NCBI GenBank assembly: GCA_017431785.1
Contig: JAFRKJ010000095.1
Location: 1 to 64,000, forward strand
Direction of reading: 5' to 3'
DNA: 64,000 nt
Origin: Bacillota bacterium
Lineage (GTDB): Bacteria; Bacillota; Clostridia; Peptostreptococcales; Anaerovoracaceae
The position numbers and the translations under genes were made by a program. The notes beneath the pieces are model-generated. The model made no database searches. It saw nothing but the letters and a program-made list of their open reading frames with translations, and was not told where the DNA came from. This document shows, one piece after another, positions 43,619 to 51,284 of the stretch. Every line of letters starts with the position of its first letter. Position 1 is the first letter of the stretch.

Positions 43619-44086
43619 ATGGTAATGAAATATGTAGTGCCGATTTTTCTAGCGGTATTGATTGGAACTTGTTTGGCGATACAGCCCATTTTCAATACAA
43701 CAGTAGCAAGATTTACAGGAAGTATGTGGTATGCTGCACTTTGCAGTTTATCCGTATCCATTTCTATTGTACTTTGCATCTGTTTCCTGAACGACAGATT
43801 TGCGACTTTGCGTGGCGGAGGAGCGATGCAGATTCCGAAATACTATATTCTCGCCGGAATTTGCGGTATCATCATTTTAGCGTTTACAGTATTCTGCATC
43901 ACGAAGATAGGTCCGGTCATGACAGCATCGATTACCGTTTCTGTACAGATGATCGTAGCGACACTGACGGCACATTACGGATGGTTTGGCATCGATCATG
44001 AACCGATCAATTGGGTCAAAATACTGGGTATCGCATTTCTCGTTGCCGGAGTTGTGCTAGTGAAGTTATCCATCAAAGGAGATTGA
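43619..44086 (+). CDS. YdcZ-type (DUF606) DMT family membrane protein
   Basis: 155 residues with five hydrophobic helices; the pattern PIFLAVLIGTCLAIQPIFNT at the start and INWVKILGIAFLVAGVVLVK at the end is typical of the DUF606 half-size transporters. Such proteins are thought to work as dimers; substrate unknown. An in-frame ATG two codons later (43625) is an equally possible start. It is followed 5 bases later by the HD gene. Confidence 0.82.
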   Translation: MVMKYVVPIFLAVLIGTCLAIQPIFNTTVARFTGSMWYAALCSLSVSISIVLCICFLNDRFATLRGGGAMQIPKYYILAGICGIIILAFTVFCITKIGPVMTASITVSVQMIVATLTAHYGWFGIDHEPINWVKILGIAFLVAGVVLVKLSIKGD

Positions 44087-44091
44087 CGTAA

Positions 44092-44961
44092 ATGGCAGGG
44101 AACGATTATCTGATTGAAAAGAGACTATATCAGCTGAATCCGGAATTACATAATCGGGTTTCTGCGTCTCTTTTTGTTTTGCAGAAACTTCTGTCAGATT
44201 ATCTAATCTATTTTCCTGAGTTTACAGACCATGCAGAAACCCATTCCATTGCGATTATTGATTACTGCAACAACCTGATGGGGGAGGAAATCATCAACCA
44301 GTTGAATGAGGATGAGCTGTACGTTCTTCTGATGGGCTGCTATCTACATGATGTGGGCATGGGCGTATCAGAGAAGGACTATTATGAATTCTGTCAGGAG
44401 ATCGACTTCGGAGACTATTTTGAAACACATGAGAATGCAGCAGTAGCAGACGTGATCCGTTCTTTTCATAACGATTTCTCCGCATGTTTTATTAAAAAGT
44501 ACACTCAACTCTTTGATTTTCCGTCAGATAAACACATGTTCGCGATTATGCAGGCGGCAAAAGGTCATAGAAAGGCAGATCTCTTTGACGAACAATTGTT
44601 TCCGTCAGTGGTTGAATTAGACAATGGAAATACACTATGTTTGCCATATTTAACGGCGATCATACGTCTGGCAGATGAAGTAAATGTCGCACAAGACAGA
44701 AATACGAAGCTGATGTTTGATCCGGAAAAGGCCAGTACGGAAAAACAGCGAATGGAGAACGCGAAGCACGAGGCGATAAAGAGGATGACAATTTATCCAT
44801 TGAAGATAGAACTGGATGTGAAGACGGAGCATCCGGAAGTGTACGCAGCCGTCGCGAACCTGGCAGTCAAACTGCAGAGGACACTTGACTACTGTATCAA
44901 GGTCGTGGATGAGAGAACAGGGTATGAAATTACACAGAGGAAGATCATCATCAACAGCTAA
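44092..44961 (+). CDS. HD-domain protein (predicted phosphohydrolase)
   Basis: 289 residues. HD-superfamily metal residues appear as H45 (TDHAETHS), H82-D83 (YLHDVGMG) and HRKADL near 165, with a later LADEVN. The order fits a phosphohydrolase acting on nucleotides or signalling molecules, but the substrate is unknown. It ends with a basic/beta-rich ~70-residue domain of no recognised family. Neighbouring genes are a transporter and a LarC-like protein, giving no clear hint. Confidence 0.75.
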   Translation: MAGNDYLIEKRLYQLNPELHNRVSASLFVLQKLLSDYLIYFPEFTDHAETHSIAIIDYCNNLMGEEIINQLNEDELYVLLMGCYLHDVGMGVSEKDYYEFCQEIDFGDYFETHENAAVADVIRSFHNDFSACFIKKYTQLFDFPSDKHMFAIMQAAKGHRKADLFDEQLFPSVVELDNGNTLCLPYLTAIIRLADEVNVAQDRNTKLMFDPEKASTEKQRMENAKHEAIKRMTIYPLKIELDVKTEHPEVYAAVANLAVKLQRTLDYCIKVVDERTGYEITQRKIIINS

Positions 44962-45035
44962 AAATAGTTGGAGGAGAAGAGAGACAACTCTTCCGATAAT
45001 CATAATTTTGGGAAGAGATAGAGCCAAATTCCTAT

Positions 45036-45073
45036 AAAAACAGCGGGAATGGTCATTTTTACCAAACCCGCTT
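45036..45073 (-). terminator. Terminator for the LysM gene
   Basis: On the minus strand AAGCGGG...CCCGCT closes a large loop that can itself pair (GGT/ACC), followed by GTTTTTATAGG. It lies about 130 bases past the LysM stop codon. Confidence 0.5.
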
Positions 45074-45078
45074 GTACC

Positions 45079-45100
45079 AAGGGCTGCAGCCCTTTTTTTT
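45079..45100 (+). terminator. Terminator downstream of the HD gene
   Basis: AAGGGC-TGCA-GCCCTT forms a short 6-bp stem followed by eight T residues. Confidence 0.6.
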
Positions 45101-45205
45101 CTTTATTTTCGCCAAAATTTCGACGCTCTATTTTTCGATTTAAGCGATTTTTTAAACCCCTTTTGATATATATATCCTTGTGTTTCGTTCTAAGAAATCC
45201 CCTGA

Positions 45206-45520
45206 TTACAGATCTTCCGGAATCGTCAGAATCATACCTGACTGAATGCATCCATCATGAATATCATTAGCCTGGCTGATTTCATATACGGCTTTCCTGA
45301 TATCCGTATTATCGCTCTTAACGTGATCAGCGATTTCCCATAATGTATCGCCGGCTGTCACTTCAACGGTGATCTGATCCTCCGGATTTACCAGTGCTGT
45401 TGCGACATGATTACCGCTTATATATCCAAATGTTCCGATTGCAAGCCCCAGGATGATGACTATAAATGTTATAAATCTGAACTTTGACTTGATCCTGTAT
45501 TTCCTCGTATTCGTTTTCAT
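45206..45520 (-). CDS. YneA-like LysM-domain protein (SOS cell-division inhibitor candidate)
   Basis: 104 residues: a basic N-terminus, one transmembrane helix or signal anchor (about 15-37), and a single LysM domain (EVTAGDTLWEIADHVK ... GMILTIPEDL). B. subtilis YneA has the same layout and delays division during DNA damage. A strong AAGGAG site precedes the ATG. The promoter carries three LexA-like dyads (see 45548-45622), which strongly favours the YneA role over a plain cell-wall protein. Confidence 0.85.
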   Translation of the reverse strand: MKTNTRKYRIKSKFRFITFIVIILGLAIGTFGYISGNHVATALVNPEDQITVEVTAGDTLWEIADHVKSDNTDIRKAVYEISQANDIHDGCIQSGMILTIPEDL

Positions 45521-45547
45521 CTGACAACTCTCCTTTCCTTCCCTTTT

Positions 45548-45622
45548 GAACGTTTGTTCTTTACGTTTTCAATGGTAACAGAATGTATGTTCGTTGTCAA
45601 TATGAAATGCGAACAAATTTTC
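45548..45622 (-). promoter_or_regulatory. SOS-type promoter with three LexA-like boxes
   Basis: Leftward promoter: TTGACA (45600-45595), 17-base spacer, TACCAT (45577-45572). Box 1 GAACGTTTGTTC (45548-45559) is a perfect Gram-positive GAAC-N4-GTTC site downstream of the -10. Box 2 GAATGTATGTTC (45581-45592) lies in the promoter spacer. Box 3 GAACAAATTTTC (45611-45622) lies upstream of the -35. Confidence 0.8.
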
Positions 45623-45638
45623 GCATCTTAATAATCTT

Positions 45639-46382
45639 TTACATATTGAGGAGTTTATCCGTGACTTTATAGGTGAAATCAATGATTTTCTGGCGGAATA
45701 TAATGCCCAGAATCAATAGAACAACAGCAACCGCAGCAACAACAGCGGCGCTTACATACCCCCCTGCCCCTACACGGCTTCCAATGATGAGACAGCCGAG
45801 CATTCCGGGAATACGTGCAATCATCGATACAATTAGATAAGGTCTGATTTTGATATTGGAAAGGCCTGCAGCATAGCTGCACAGATCCTTTGGTATTCCT
45901 GGAATCAGAAAAATGATGAACGTTACAATCAGTCCTTTCGGACTGTTCATCAAGTCGATCGTCTCTGTGACTTTGCGCTCTCCGAAGAAAAGATGTACCG
46001 CGTCGCGTCCCAACATCCTGGCGAAGAAATAAGCAATGCATGATCCTACGGCGATACCGATCAAAGACAGAAGCAGTCCCAGTGGAATCCCATAGAGATA
46101 TCCGCCTGCGAACTGCAGAGCCTGACCGGGTATGATACAGATGACAACCTGCAAAGCCTGAGCGATCAGATAAATCAGAATGCTCTCTTTGCGGTAGCCT
46201 TTGATATCACGAATGAGTTCTTTCATATTTGAGAAAGAATCAATCAGATCATGATGGAAAAAATAGATGTAAACAGGGATGCCAATCAAAATGAACGCCA
46301 AAAGAGAAAGCTTCAGAACAGCCATGATCCGCTTGCGTTTTTCTTCTTTATTCAGATTTTTTTTTTCAGATTGCTTATCCAT
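45639..46382 (-). CDS. TVP38/TMEM64 (VTT domain) membrane protein
   Basis: 247 residues, about six hydrophobic helices. The VTT signature runs through QALQFAGGYLYGIPLGLLLS and FLIPGIPKDLCSYAAGLS. Family members are thought to move or scramble lipids; DedA relatives affect membrane potential. AAGGA precedes the ATG. Downstream lies the SOS-type LysM gene with its own promoter. Confidence 0.88.
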   Translation of the reverse strand: MDKQSEKKNLNKEEKRKRIMAVLKLSLLAFILIGIPVYIYFFHHDLIDSFSNMKELIRDIKGYRKESILIYLIAQALQVVICIIPGQALQFAGGYLYGIPLGLLLSLIGIAVGSCIAYFFARMLGRDAVHLFFGERKVTETIDLMNSPKGLIVTFIIFLIPGIPKDLCSYAAGLSNIKIRPYLIVSMIARIPGMLGCLIIGSRVGAGGYVSAAVVAAVAVVLLILGIIFRQKIIDFTYKVTDKLLNM

Positions 46383-46399
46383 GCTTCCTTATGTTGTAA

Positions 46400-47677
46400 C
46401 TACAGAATACCGAGGGCATCCAAAGCCTTGATTACACCGAATTTGGAGTGTTCGTAGGTCAGTCCACCCTGGAAATATACATTATATGGCTCACGCATCG
46501 GCGCATCCGCAGAAAGCTCGATGGAAGACCCCTGTATGAATGCTCCGGCAGCCATGATAACCGGATCCTCATATCCGCCGGTAGGAATCGGTACCGGTGT
46601 TACGTTCGCATCAATTGGTGCTGCTTCCTGAACCCCTTTGCAGAAGGCAGTGACTTTCTCGGCACTGCCGAGCCTGATTGCCTGAATGATGTCGCTTCTC
46701 TTATCTGACGGCCCCGGGCAGACCTCATAGCCAAGTTTCTCAAACACCTTGGCGCAGAGAACCGCACCCTTGACCGCGCCGTTTACTGTCTTCGGAGCGA
46801 TGAACAGACCCTGCAGCATCGTTCTGGTCTGACCGAAGGTCAGGCCGCATTCTCCGGCTGTTCCCGGTGTGGTCATGCGATAGCTGACATTTTCAATCAG
46901 ATCTTCTCTTCCGGCGATATATCCGCCTGTCAAAGCAAGACCACCGCCAGGATTCTTAATCAGGGATCCTGCCATAATATCAGCGCCTACATCTGTCGGC
47001 TCTTTAGTGTGGAGAAATTCTCCATAGCAGTTGTCCACCATACAAATCAGATCCGGGTTGATGCCATGTACGAAAGATGCCCATTCCTCAATCTGTTCGA
47101 TGGTGATTGCTTTTCTCCAGCCATATCCCGTGGACCGCTGGAGGCAAACCATTCTCGTCTCAGGTTTGATTGCCTTTGCAAGAGCGTCGAAATCGATGGA
47201 ACCATCAGATGTCAGTTCCACCTGATCGTAGGTCACACCATAATCCATCAATGTGCCTTTGCCTCTGCCTCTGATACCGATGGTCTCTTCCAGAGTATCA
47301 TAAGGGCCGCCGGTGCTGTAGATCATATGGTCTCCCGGTCTTAAAACACCTGTCAGAGCGAGGCTCAGGGCATGCGTGCCATTGACGATGATCGGTCTGA
47401 CGAGAGCTGCCTCAGCATGAAATACATCGGCAAATAAGCGTTCTGTCGCTTCGCGTCCCATATCATCGTAGCCGTATCCTGTATTCCAGGCAAAGTGACG
47501 GTCACTGATATTGTTCTTATGGAACGCATCCAGCACCTTGTACTGGTTGTATGTCATGATATCATCCAGCTCATCGAACAAAGGTCTGATTGTCTGTTCA
47601 CAGGAATCCACCAGTTCAAGAACCTTTTCTGAAATACCGAATTCTTCAATTAATAGTCTGTTTGTATTATTGTTCAT
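46400..47677 (-). CDS. Methionine gamma-lyase-like PLP protein (YnbB, 'aluminium resistance' family)
   Basis: 425 residues of the PF06838-type fold-type I PLP enzymes. FAWNTGYGYDDMGREATERL, VDNCYGEF and the PLP-lysine segment AGSLIKNPGGGLALTGGY are characteristic. Reaction is unproven; a sulfur-amino-acid lyase is suggested by homology. It is placed downstream of miaA as in other Firmicutes, but two unusual genes intervene. Its start overlaps the GLUG gene by 11 bases and its ribosome binding site TAGGAG is inside it. Confidence 0.9.
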   Translation of the reverse strand: MNNNTNRLLIEEFGISEKVLELVDSCEQTIRPLFDELDDIMTYNQYKVLDAFHKNNISDRHFAWNTGYGYDDMGREATERLFADVFHAEAALVRPIIVNGTHALSLALTGVLRPGDHMIYSTGGPYDTLEETIGIRGRGKGTLMDYGVTYDQVELTSDGSIDFDALAKAIKPETRMVCLQRSTGYGWRKAITIEQIEEWASFVHGINPDLICMVDNCYGEFLHTKEPTDVGADIMAGSLIKNPGGGLALTGGYIAGREDLIENVSYRMTTPGTAGECGLTFGQTRTMLQGLFIAPKTVNGAVKGAVLCAKVFEKLGYEVCPGPSDKRSDIIQAIRLGSAEKVTAFCKGVQEAAPIDANVTPVPIPTGGYEDPVIMAAGAFIQGSSIELSADAPMREPYNVYFQGGLTYEHSKFGVIKALDALGIL

Positions 47678-49229
47678 GAAAATCTCCTATTGCCTGACTT
47701 GAAAATGCGCTGTGGTTAAAAAACATGATGACCGGCCATTCCGGACGTTCGGAAACCGGGTTCTTTTTAATGAAACGGTCGTATTGCTTCTGCATATGGG
47801 CAGAAACACATGTGAGCCGTGAACTCTTCACCTTGCCTTGCTTCTTTTGCCATTTGAGAACCGGATAGCCATTCGCTCCGAATTGGTTTTCGGAATCTTC
47901 TATATACGCGCTGCCCAGCTTCGATGCGCCGCTGATCAGAGTAGCCTGTGAAATACGATCGGTTCCTTCCCGAATGTTCTTCGCGTTACCTGCGATATCG
48001 CTGCCGACGCCCTTGACACCGGATTCATTGAGATAGTAATTGTTTCTGATACCGGGATCATTCGAAAGCTCTGATTCATCCAGATATCCGCCGATAATAC
48101 CGCCGGAAACATCCGAGTTATCGATTGCACCTGCATTGTAGCAACCGTTGATGATGAGGCCTTTCACACCTGCGATGCCGACGATACCGCCGGCATATCC
48201 CCTGATGTTGTTCGTCTGGATGACAGCGTTGTTTCTAACTTTCAGATGCCCGGTGTTATAGCAACTGATGATTTTTGAACCTTTGGCGTTCATATATCCG
48301 CAGATACCGCCTGTTCCTTCTGTAGAGGAAGAAACCAGACCTGTATTAAAACACCGTTCGACGACAGAGTCTTCGCTGACAGACCGGCCGCAGACGCCGC
48401 CGGTTCCATAAGTCGTAGCACCTCTTTCCGATGATTTGATTTCTCCTCTATTGCCGCATTTGATGACCTTGCCCCAGTTTTCACCAACGATACCGCCGAC
48501 TTTCAACGTGCCTTGGATATTGCCGTGATTGATGCAGTACGTAATCGTTCCGCCGTCATTATGGCCGACAATACCGCCGGTCATAGCTTTCCCGCTGATA
48601 GCTACATAGGATCTGCAGTTTTTCACGACGCCGTTTTCTCCCAGATAACCTGCAACAGCACCGCATTCCGCACCGCTGGACTTAATGGTGCCTTCCAGCT
48701 TGAGATTCTGGACAGTACCGTCCAGATACCCGAACAGACCTGCGTTGCCGCCGTTCTCGTTGAAATTGAGGCCTTTGATCGTATGCCCGTTTCCGTCAAA
48801 AACACCTTTGAAACAGATATCCTCACTCCATCCAATTGGAGTAAAGTTGTCTCTGACAGTAATATCTCGTCCGAGTTTTATGGTTTTGCCTTCAAAGCTC
48901 TCATACTGGTTCGCACGGTTTGTATATTCATCATAGCGACCTTCGTTCACCAGATCCGCAAGTCCCTGCAGCTGGATCGCTGTTGTAATCGTATATACTT
49001 CATTGCGTCGATGGTTATCGAACCAGGAAGTGCTGAACGTTGAAGTGAATGCATCTTCTTCGACTTCCTCATTCGGATCATATTCTTCGTATTCAATGTA
49101 ATTACCGTCGTCATCGTACATGTAATTACCATCGTCGTCGTTTGTGCCCTCGGCAAAAACAGGAAGCATGCTCCCTGCGAAAAAAATCACTGAAAACGCA
49201 GTCAGCGCCAGTATTCTCATTAATTTCAT
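47667..49229 (-). CDS. Secreted GLUG-repeat protein
   Basis: 520 residues with a clear signal peptide (about 1-26, ending VFAEG). A short acidic Asp-Asp-Gly-Asn-Tyr duplication follows, then residues 150-420 with repeated GLUG-type units such as GGIVGHNDGG, GGIVGENWGK, GGICGYMNAKG and GGIVGIAGVKG, expected to form a beta-helix. There is no sortase motif, S-layer domain or anchor visible, so it may be secreted or bound by unknown means. The C-terminal ~60 residues lack repeats. Function unknown; adhesion or polysaccharide binding is a guess. It is cotranscribed with a recombinase and ynbB-like gene. Confidence 0.82.
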   Translation of the reverse strand: MKLMRILALTAFSVIFFAGSMLPVFAEGTNDDDGNYMYDDDGNYIEYEEYDPNEEVEEDAFTSTFSTSWFDNHRRNEVYTITTAIQLQGLADLVNEGRYDEYTNRANQYESFEGKTIKLGRDITVRDNFTPIGWSEDICFKGVFDGNGHTIKGLNFNENGGNAGLFGYLDGTVQNLKLEGTIKSSGAECGAVAGYLGENGVVKNCRSYVAISGKAMTGGIVGHNDGGTITYCINHGNIQGTLKVGGIVGENWGKVIKCGNRGEIKSSERGATTYGTGGVCGRSVSEDSVVERCFNTGLVSSSTEGTGGICGYMNAKGSKIISCYNTGHLKVRNNAVIQTNNIRGYAGGIVGIAGVKGLIINGCYNAGAIDNSDVSGGIIGGYLDESELSNDPGIRNNYYLNESGVKGVGSDIAGNAKNIREGTDRISQATLISGASKLGSAYIEDSENQFGANGYPVLKWQKKQGKVKSSRLTCVSAHMQKQYDRFIKKNPVSERPEWPVIMFFNHSAFSSQAIGDFHEQ

Positions 49230-49230
49230 C

Positions 49231-50364
49231 CTAATCTCTCTCCTTCCGTTCTAGCTCCCATTCCATGTCTTTTACCAAATCCCTTTTTACATTCATTTTG
49301 TGATTCGCATAGAGCTGCGTCGTCGTTACCTGCTCGTGATCCAGAAGTGCCTGCACATCAAAAATCGAATTTCCCCTTCCGATAAGGCTCGTAGCAGCAG
49401 TGGCCCTGAGTTTATGAGGGCTGTAGCCTGATTTTCTGGATGTCGCCATACCGATCGATGTGTATTTTTTCACAAGATCACGGATGGCTCGTTCCGTCAT
49501 ACGTCTCCCCTGAAGTGACAGGAACAGTGCATCCTCATGGCCTTCCTGAATCCGTTCCTCATCGGCTCTCTCATTCTCAAGGTAGTCTGTGAGCACAGCT
49601 GTAACAGACTGATTCAAAGGCATGATCGCCTCTTTGTCTCTCTTGCGGTATATCTTGAATTCCCCTCTGCTGAAATTGAATGAGGAGACATTCAGCTGCT
49701 GCAGTTCAAAAAGCCTGAGCCCATAGGTGATGAAGAGGATGAGAATTGCTTTATCCCTCCGCTTGGTCTTCTCCCAGTACTGGTGCTCTTTGGGCGTCAG
49801 ATTGGCGCCTGTAGTGACTGCATCCAGCATGATCATGACCTCATCATCCTGCAAAGCCTTGATCTCCCGTTCGCTTGCCTTAGGGACGCGAATCGGGTCA
49901 AATCCGTCTGTGATGTTCTTATCGATGATGCCGTCGCGATAAAGCTGTTTGAACAGTACGGAAACCGAAGATTTCTTCCTTGCAAGGGTTTTGTTCGTGT
50001 TTTCATAGAGAATGATCTCATTGTCCTTCTCAACTCTGTAGCTGCGACAGTAATCGATGAACAGATTCACGTCAACAGCCATGATTTCATTGAACTCAGT
50101 CCTTGTGATTTCTCGTGTAGATGTTGCTCTGGTCAGATCAGTCTCATCCACAAGGTACTGGCAGAAGAATCTGATATCAGTCAGATACGCAAGACGGGTC
50201 ATAGGCAGAACATTGCCTTTAAGATAAGCAAAAAACCCCCGCATGAAGCTCGGGAGCTCTTTCTGTATATCTTCGCACTTCGTAACGATTTCATGTTCCT
50301 TCAGTACGATATTATCCGGCTTTTCGCTTCTGTTATGTAATCTTACAGTTTTTCCTTCAGCCAC
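49231..50364 (-). CDS. Tyrosine recombinase (integrase/XerC-like)
   Basis: 377 residues: N-terminal SAM-like core-binding domain (about 35-160) and a catalytic domain with R217 (YGLRLFE), beta-hairpin Lys near 241-244, H317-x2-R320 (SPHKLRATAAT), H343 (LLDHEQ) and nucleophile Y352 (QLYANHK). All catalytic residues are present, so it should be active. It is longer than XerC/XerD (~300). It overlaps miaA by 22 bases and is followed 1 base later by the GLUG gene. No att repeats, phage genes or tRNA target were seen, so a housekeeping or locus-specific role is likely. Confidence 0.88.
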   Translation of the reverse strand: MAEGKTVRLHNRSEKPDNIVLKEHEIVTKCEDIQKELPSFMRGFFAYLKGNVLPMTRLAYLTDIRFFCQYLVDETDLTRATSTREITRTEFNEIMAVDVNLFIDYCRSYRVEKDNEIILYENTNKTLARKKSSVSVLFKQLYRDGIIDKNITDGFDPIRVPKASEREIKALQDDEVMIMLDAVTTGANLTPKEHQYWEKTKRRDKAILILFITYGLRLFELQQLNVSSFNFSRGEFKIYRKRDKEAIMPLNQSVTAVLTDYLENERADEERIQEGHEDALFLSLQGRRMTERAIRDLVKKYTSIGMATSRKSGYSPHKLRATAATSLIGRGNSIFDVQALLDHEQVTTTQLYANHKMNVKRDLVKDMEWELERKERD

Positions 50365-51278
50365 GTGAGCAAACCTCTTTTAGCATCTTCATCATTCAAG
50401 TATGCCGATAAATCGAACAGATTGATTGTATCATATCTGCGGAACCATGTTAACTGTCTTTTGGCATAATGTCTTGTATTTTTTTTAATAATATCTACGG
50501 CATCCGCAAGGGTCGTTTCACCGTTGAGATGATTGATGATTTCCTTATACCCGATTCCTTTCATGGAGATGTCATCAGCGGTCAGTCCCATGGCCATCAG
50601 GGACCGCACTTCATCGACAAGGCCTGCCTCGATCAGGGCATCCACCCGTCTGTTGATTCTATCATAAAGTTCCTCCCGATCCCTTGTAAGGCATACCAGC
50701 AAAGGATTATAGCTTTCGTTCACATGAATACCGCCGCCAAATGGACGGACTTCTCCCTCCCCTGCTTTCAGTCGTTCAATGGCCCGAATCACTTTTTTGA
50801 CATTGTTAGGATGGATGCGTTCTGCAGCTTCAGAATCCAGCTCCCGGAGCATTTCATGAAGGGCTTCAGGACCTTCTGAATCAACGGTTTTTCTCAATTG
50901 ATCACGCAGTTCCGAATCTTCTCCTGAGCCTGCAAAATCCATATCATAAAGAATAGAATTTAGGTATAGACCAGTACCTCCGGAAATGATAGGAAGTCTT
51001 CCCCTCGCCAGAATATCATCGATTGCTGCTCTGGCCAGCTGCTGATAACGCGCGACAGAGAACGGTTCTCTCGGATCGAGGAAATCAATCAGATGGTGTA
51101 CGGCCTGAAGCTGTTCGGTTTCCGTCGGTTTCGCGCTTCCAATGTCCATATATTGATAGAGCTGCATGGAATCGCAGGAGACAATTTCCCCGTTGAATTC
51201 TTTTGCAGCTGCTATGGCGTATTCAGTTTTTCCAACAGCCGTAGGACCGGCTATTACAAGGATACGTCTGTCTTCCAT
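50343..51278 (-). CDS. miaA: tRNA dimethylallyltransferase
   Basis: 311 residues. P-loop GPTAVGKTEYA at residue 10, DSMQLYQYMDIGSAKP and SGGTGLYLNSILYDMDF are typical. It adds a dimethylallyl group (from the isoprenoid pathway, dxs/ispA in the same block) to A37 of tRNAs. It lies after mutS-mutL, the common mutSL-miaA order. Confidence 0.96.
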   Translation of the reverse strand: MEDRRILVIAGPTAVGKTEYAIAAAKEFNGEIVSCDSMQLYQYMDIGSAKPTETEQLQAVHHLIDFLDPREPFSVARYQQLARAAIDDILARGRLPIISGGTGLYLNSILYDMDFAGSGEDSELRDQLRKTVDSEGPEALHEMLRELDSEAAERIHPNNVKKVIRAIERLKAGEGEVRPFGGGIHVNESYNPLLVCLTRDREELYDRINRRVDALIEAGLVDEVRSLMAMGLTADDISMKGIGYKEIINHLNGETTLADAVDIIKKNTRHYAKRQLTWFRRYDTINLFDLSAYLNDEDAKRGLLTWLKEKL

Positions 51279-51284
51279 AATCGT

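Larger units (their letters stand above)
44962..45205. other. Intergenic stretch between convergent genes with several hairpins
   Basis: No gene is supported in these 244 bases. They hold a GAAGAG/CTCTTC hairpin near 44977-44994 without a T-run and two oppositely directed terminators (45036-45073 and 45079-45100), then AT-rich sequence. An 83-codon minus-strand frame crossing it begins inside the LysM gene and looks spurious. Confidence 0.6.

Noticed and set aside
45000..45251. 83-codon minus-strand frame between the LysM and HD genes
   Set aside because: Begins inside the LysM gene in another frame, has no start signal and runs through two terminator hairpins.
49231..50364. Prophage or integrative element around the tyrosine recombinase
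   Set aside because: Neighbours are housekeeping genes in one operon; no phage, conjugation or att-like repeats were seen.
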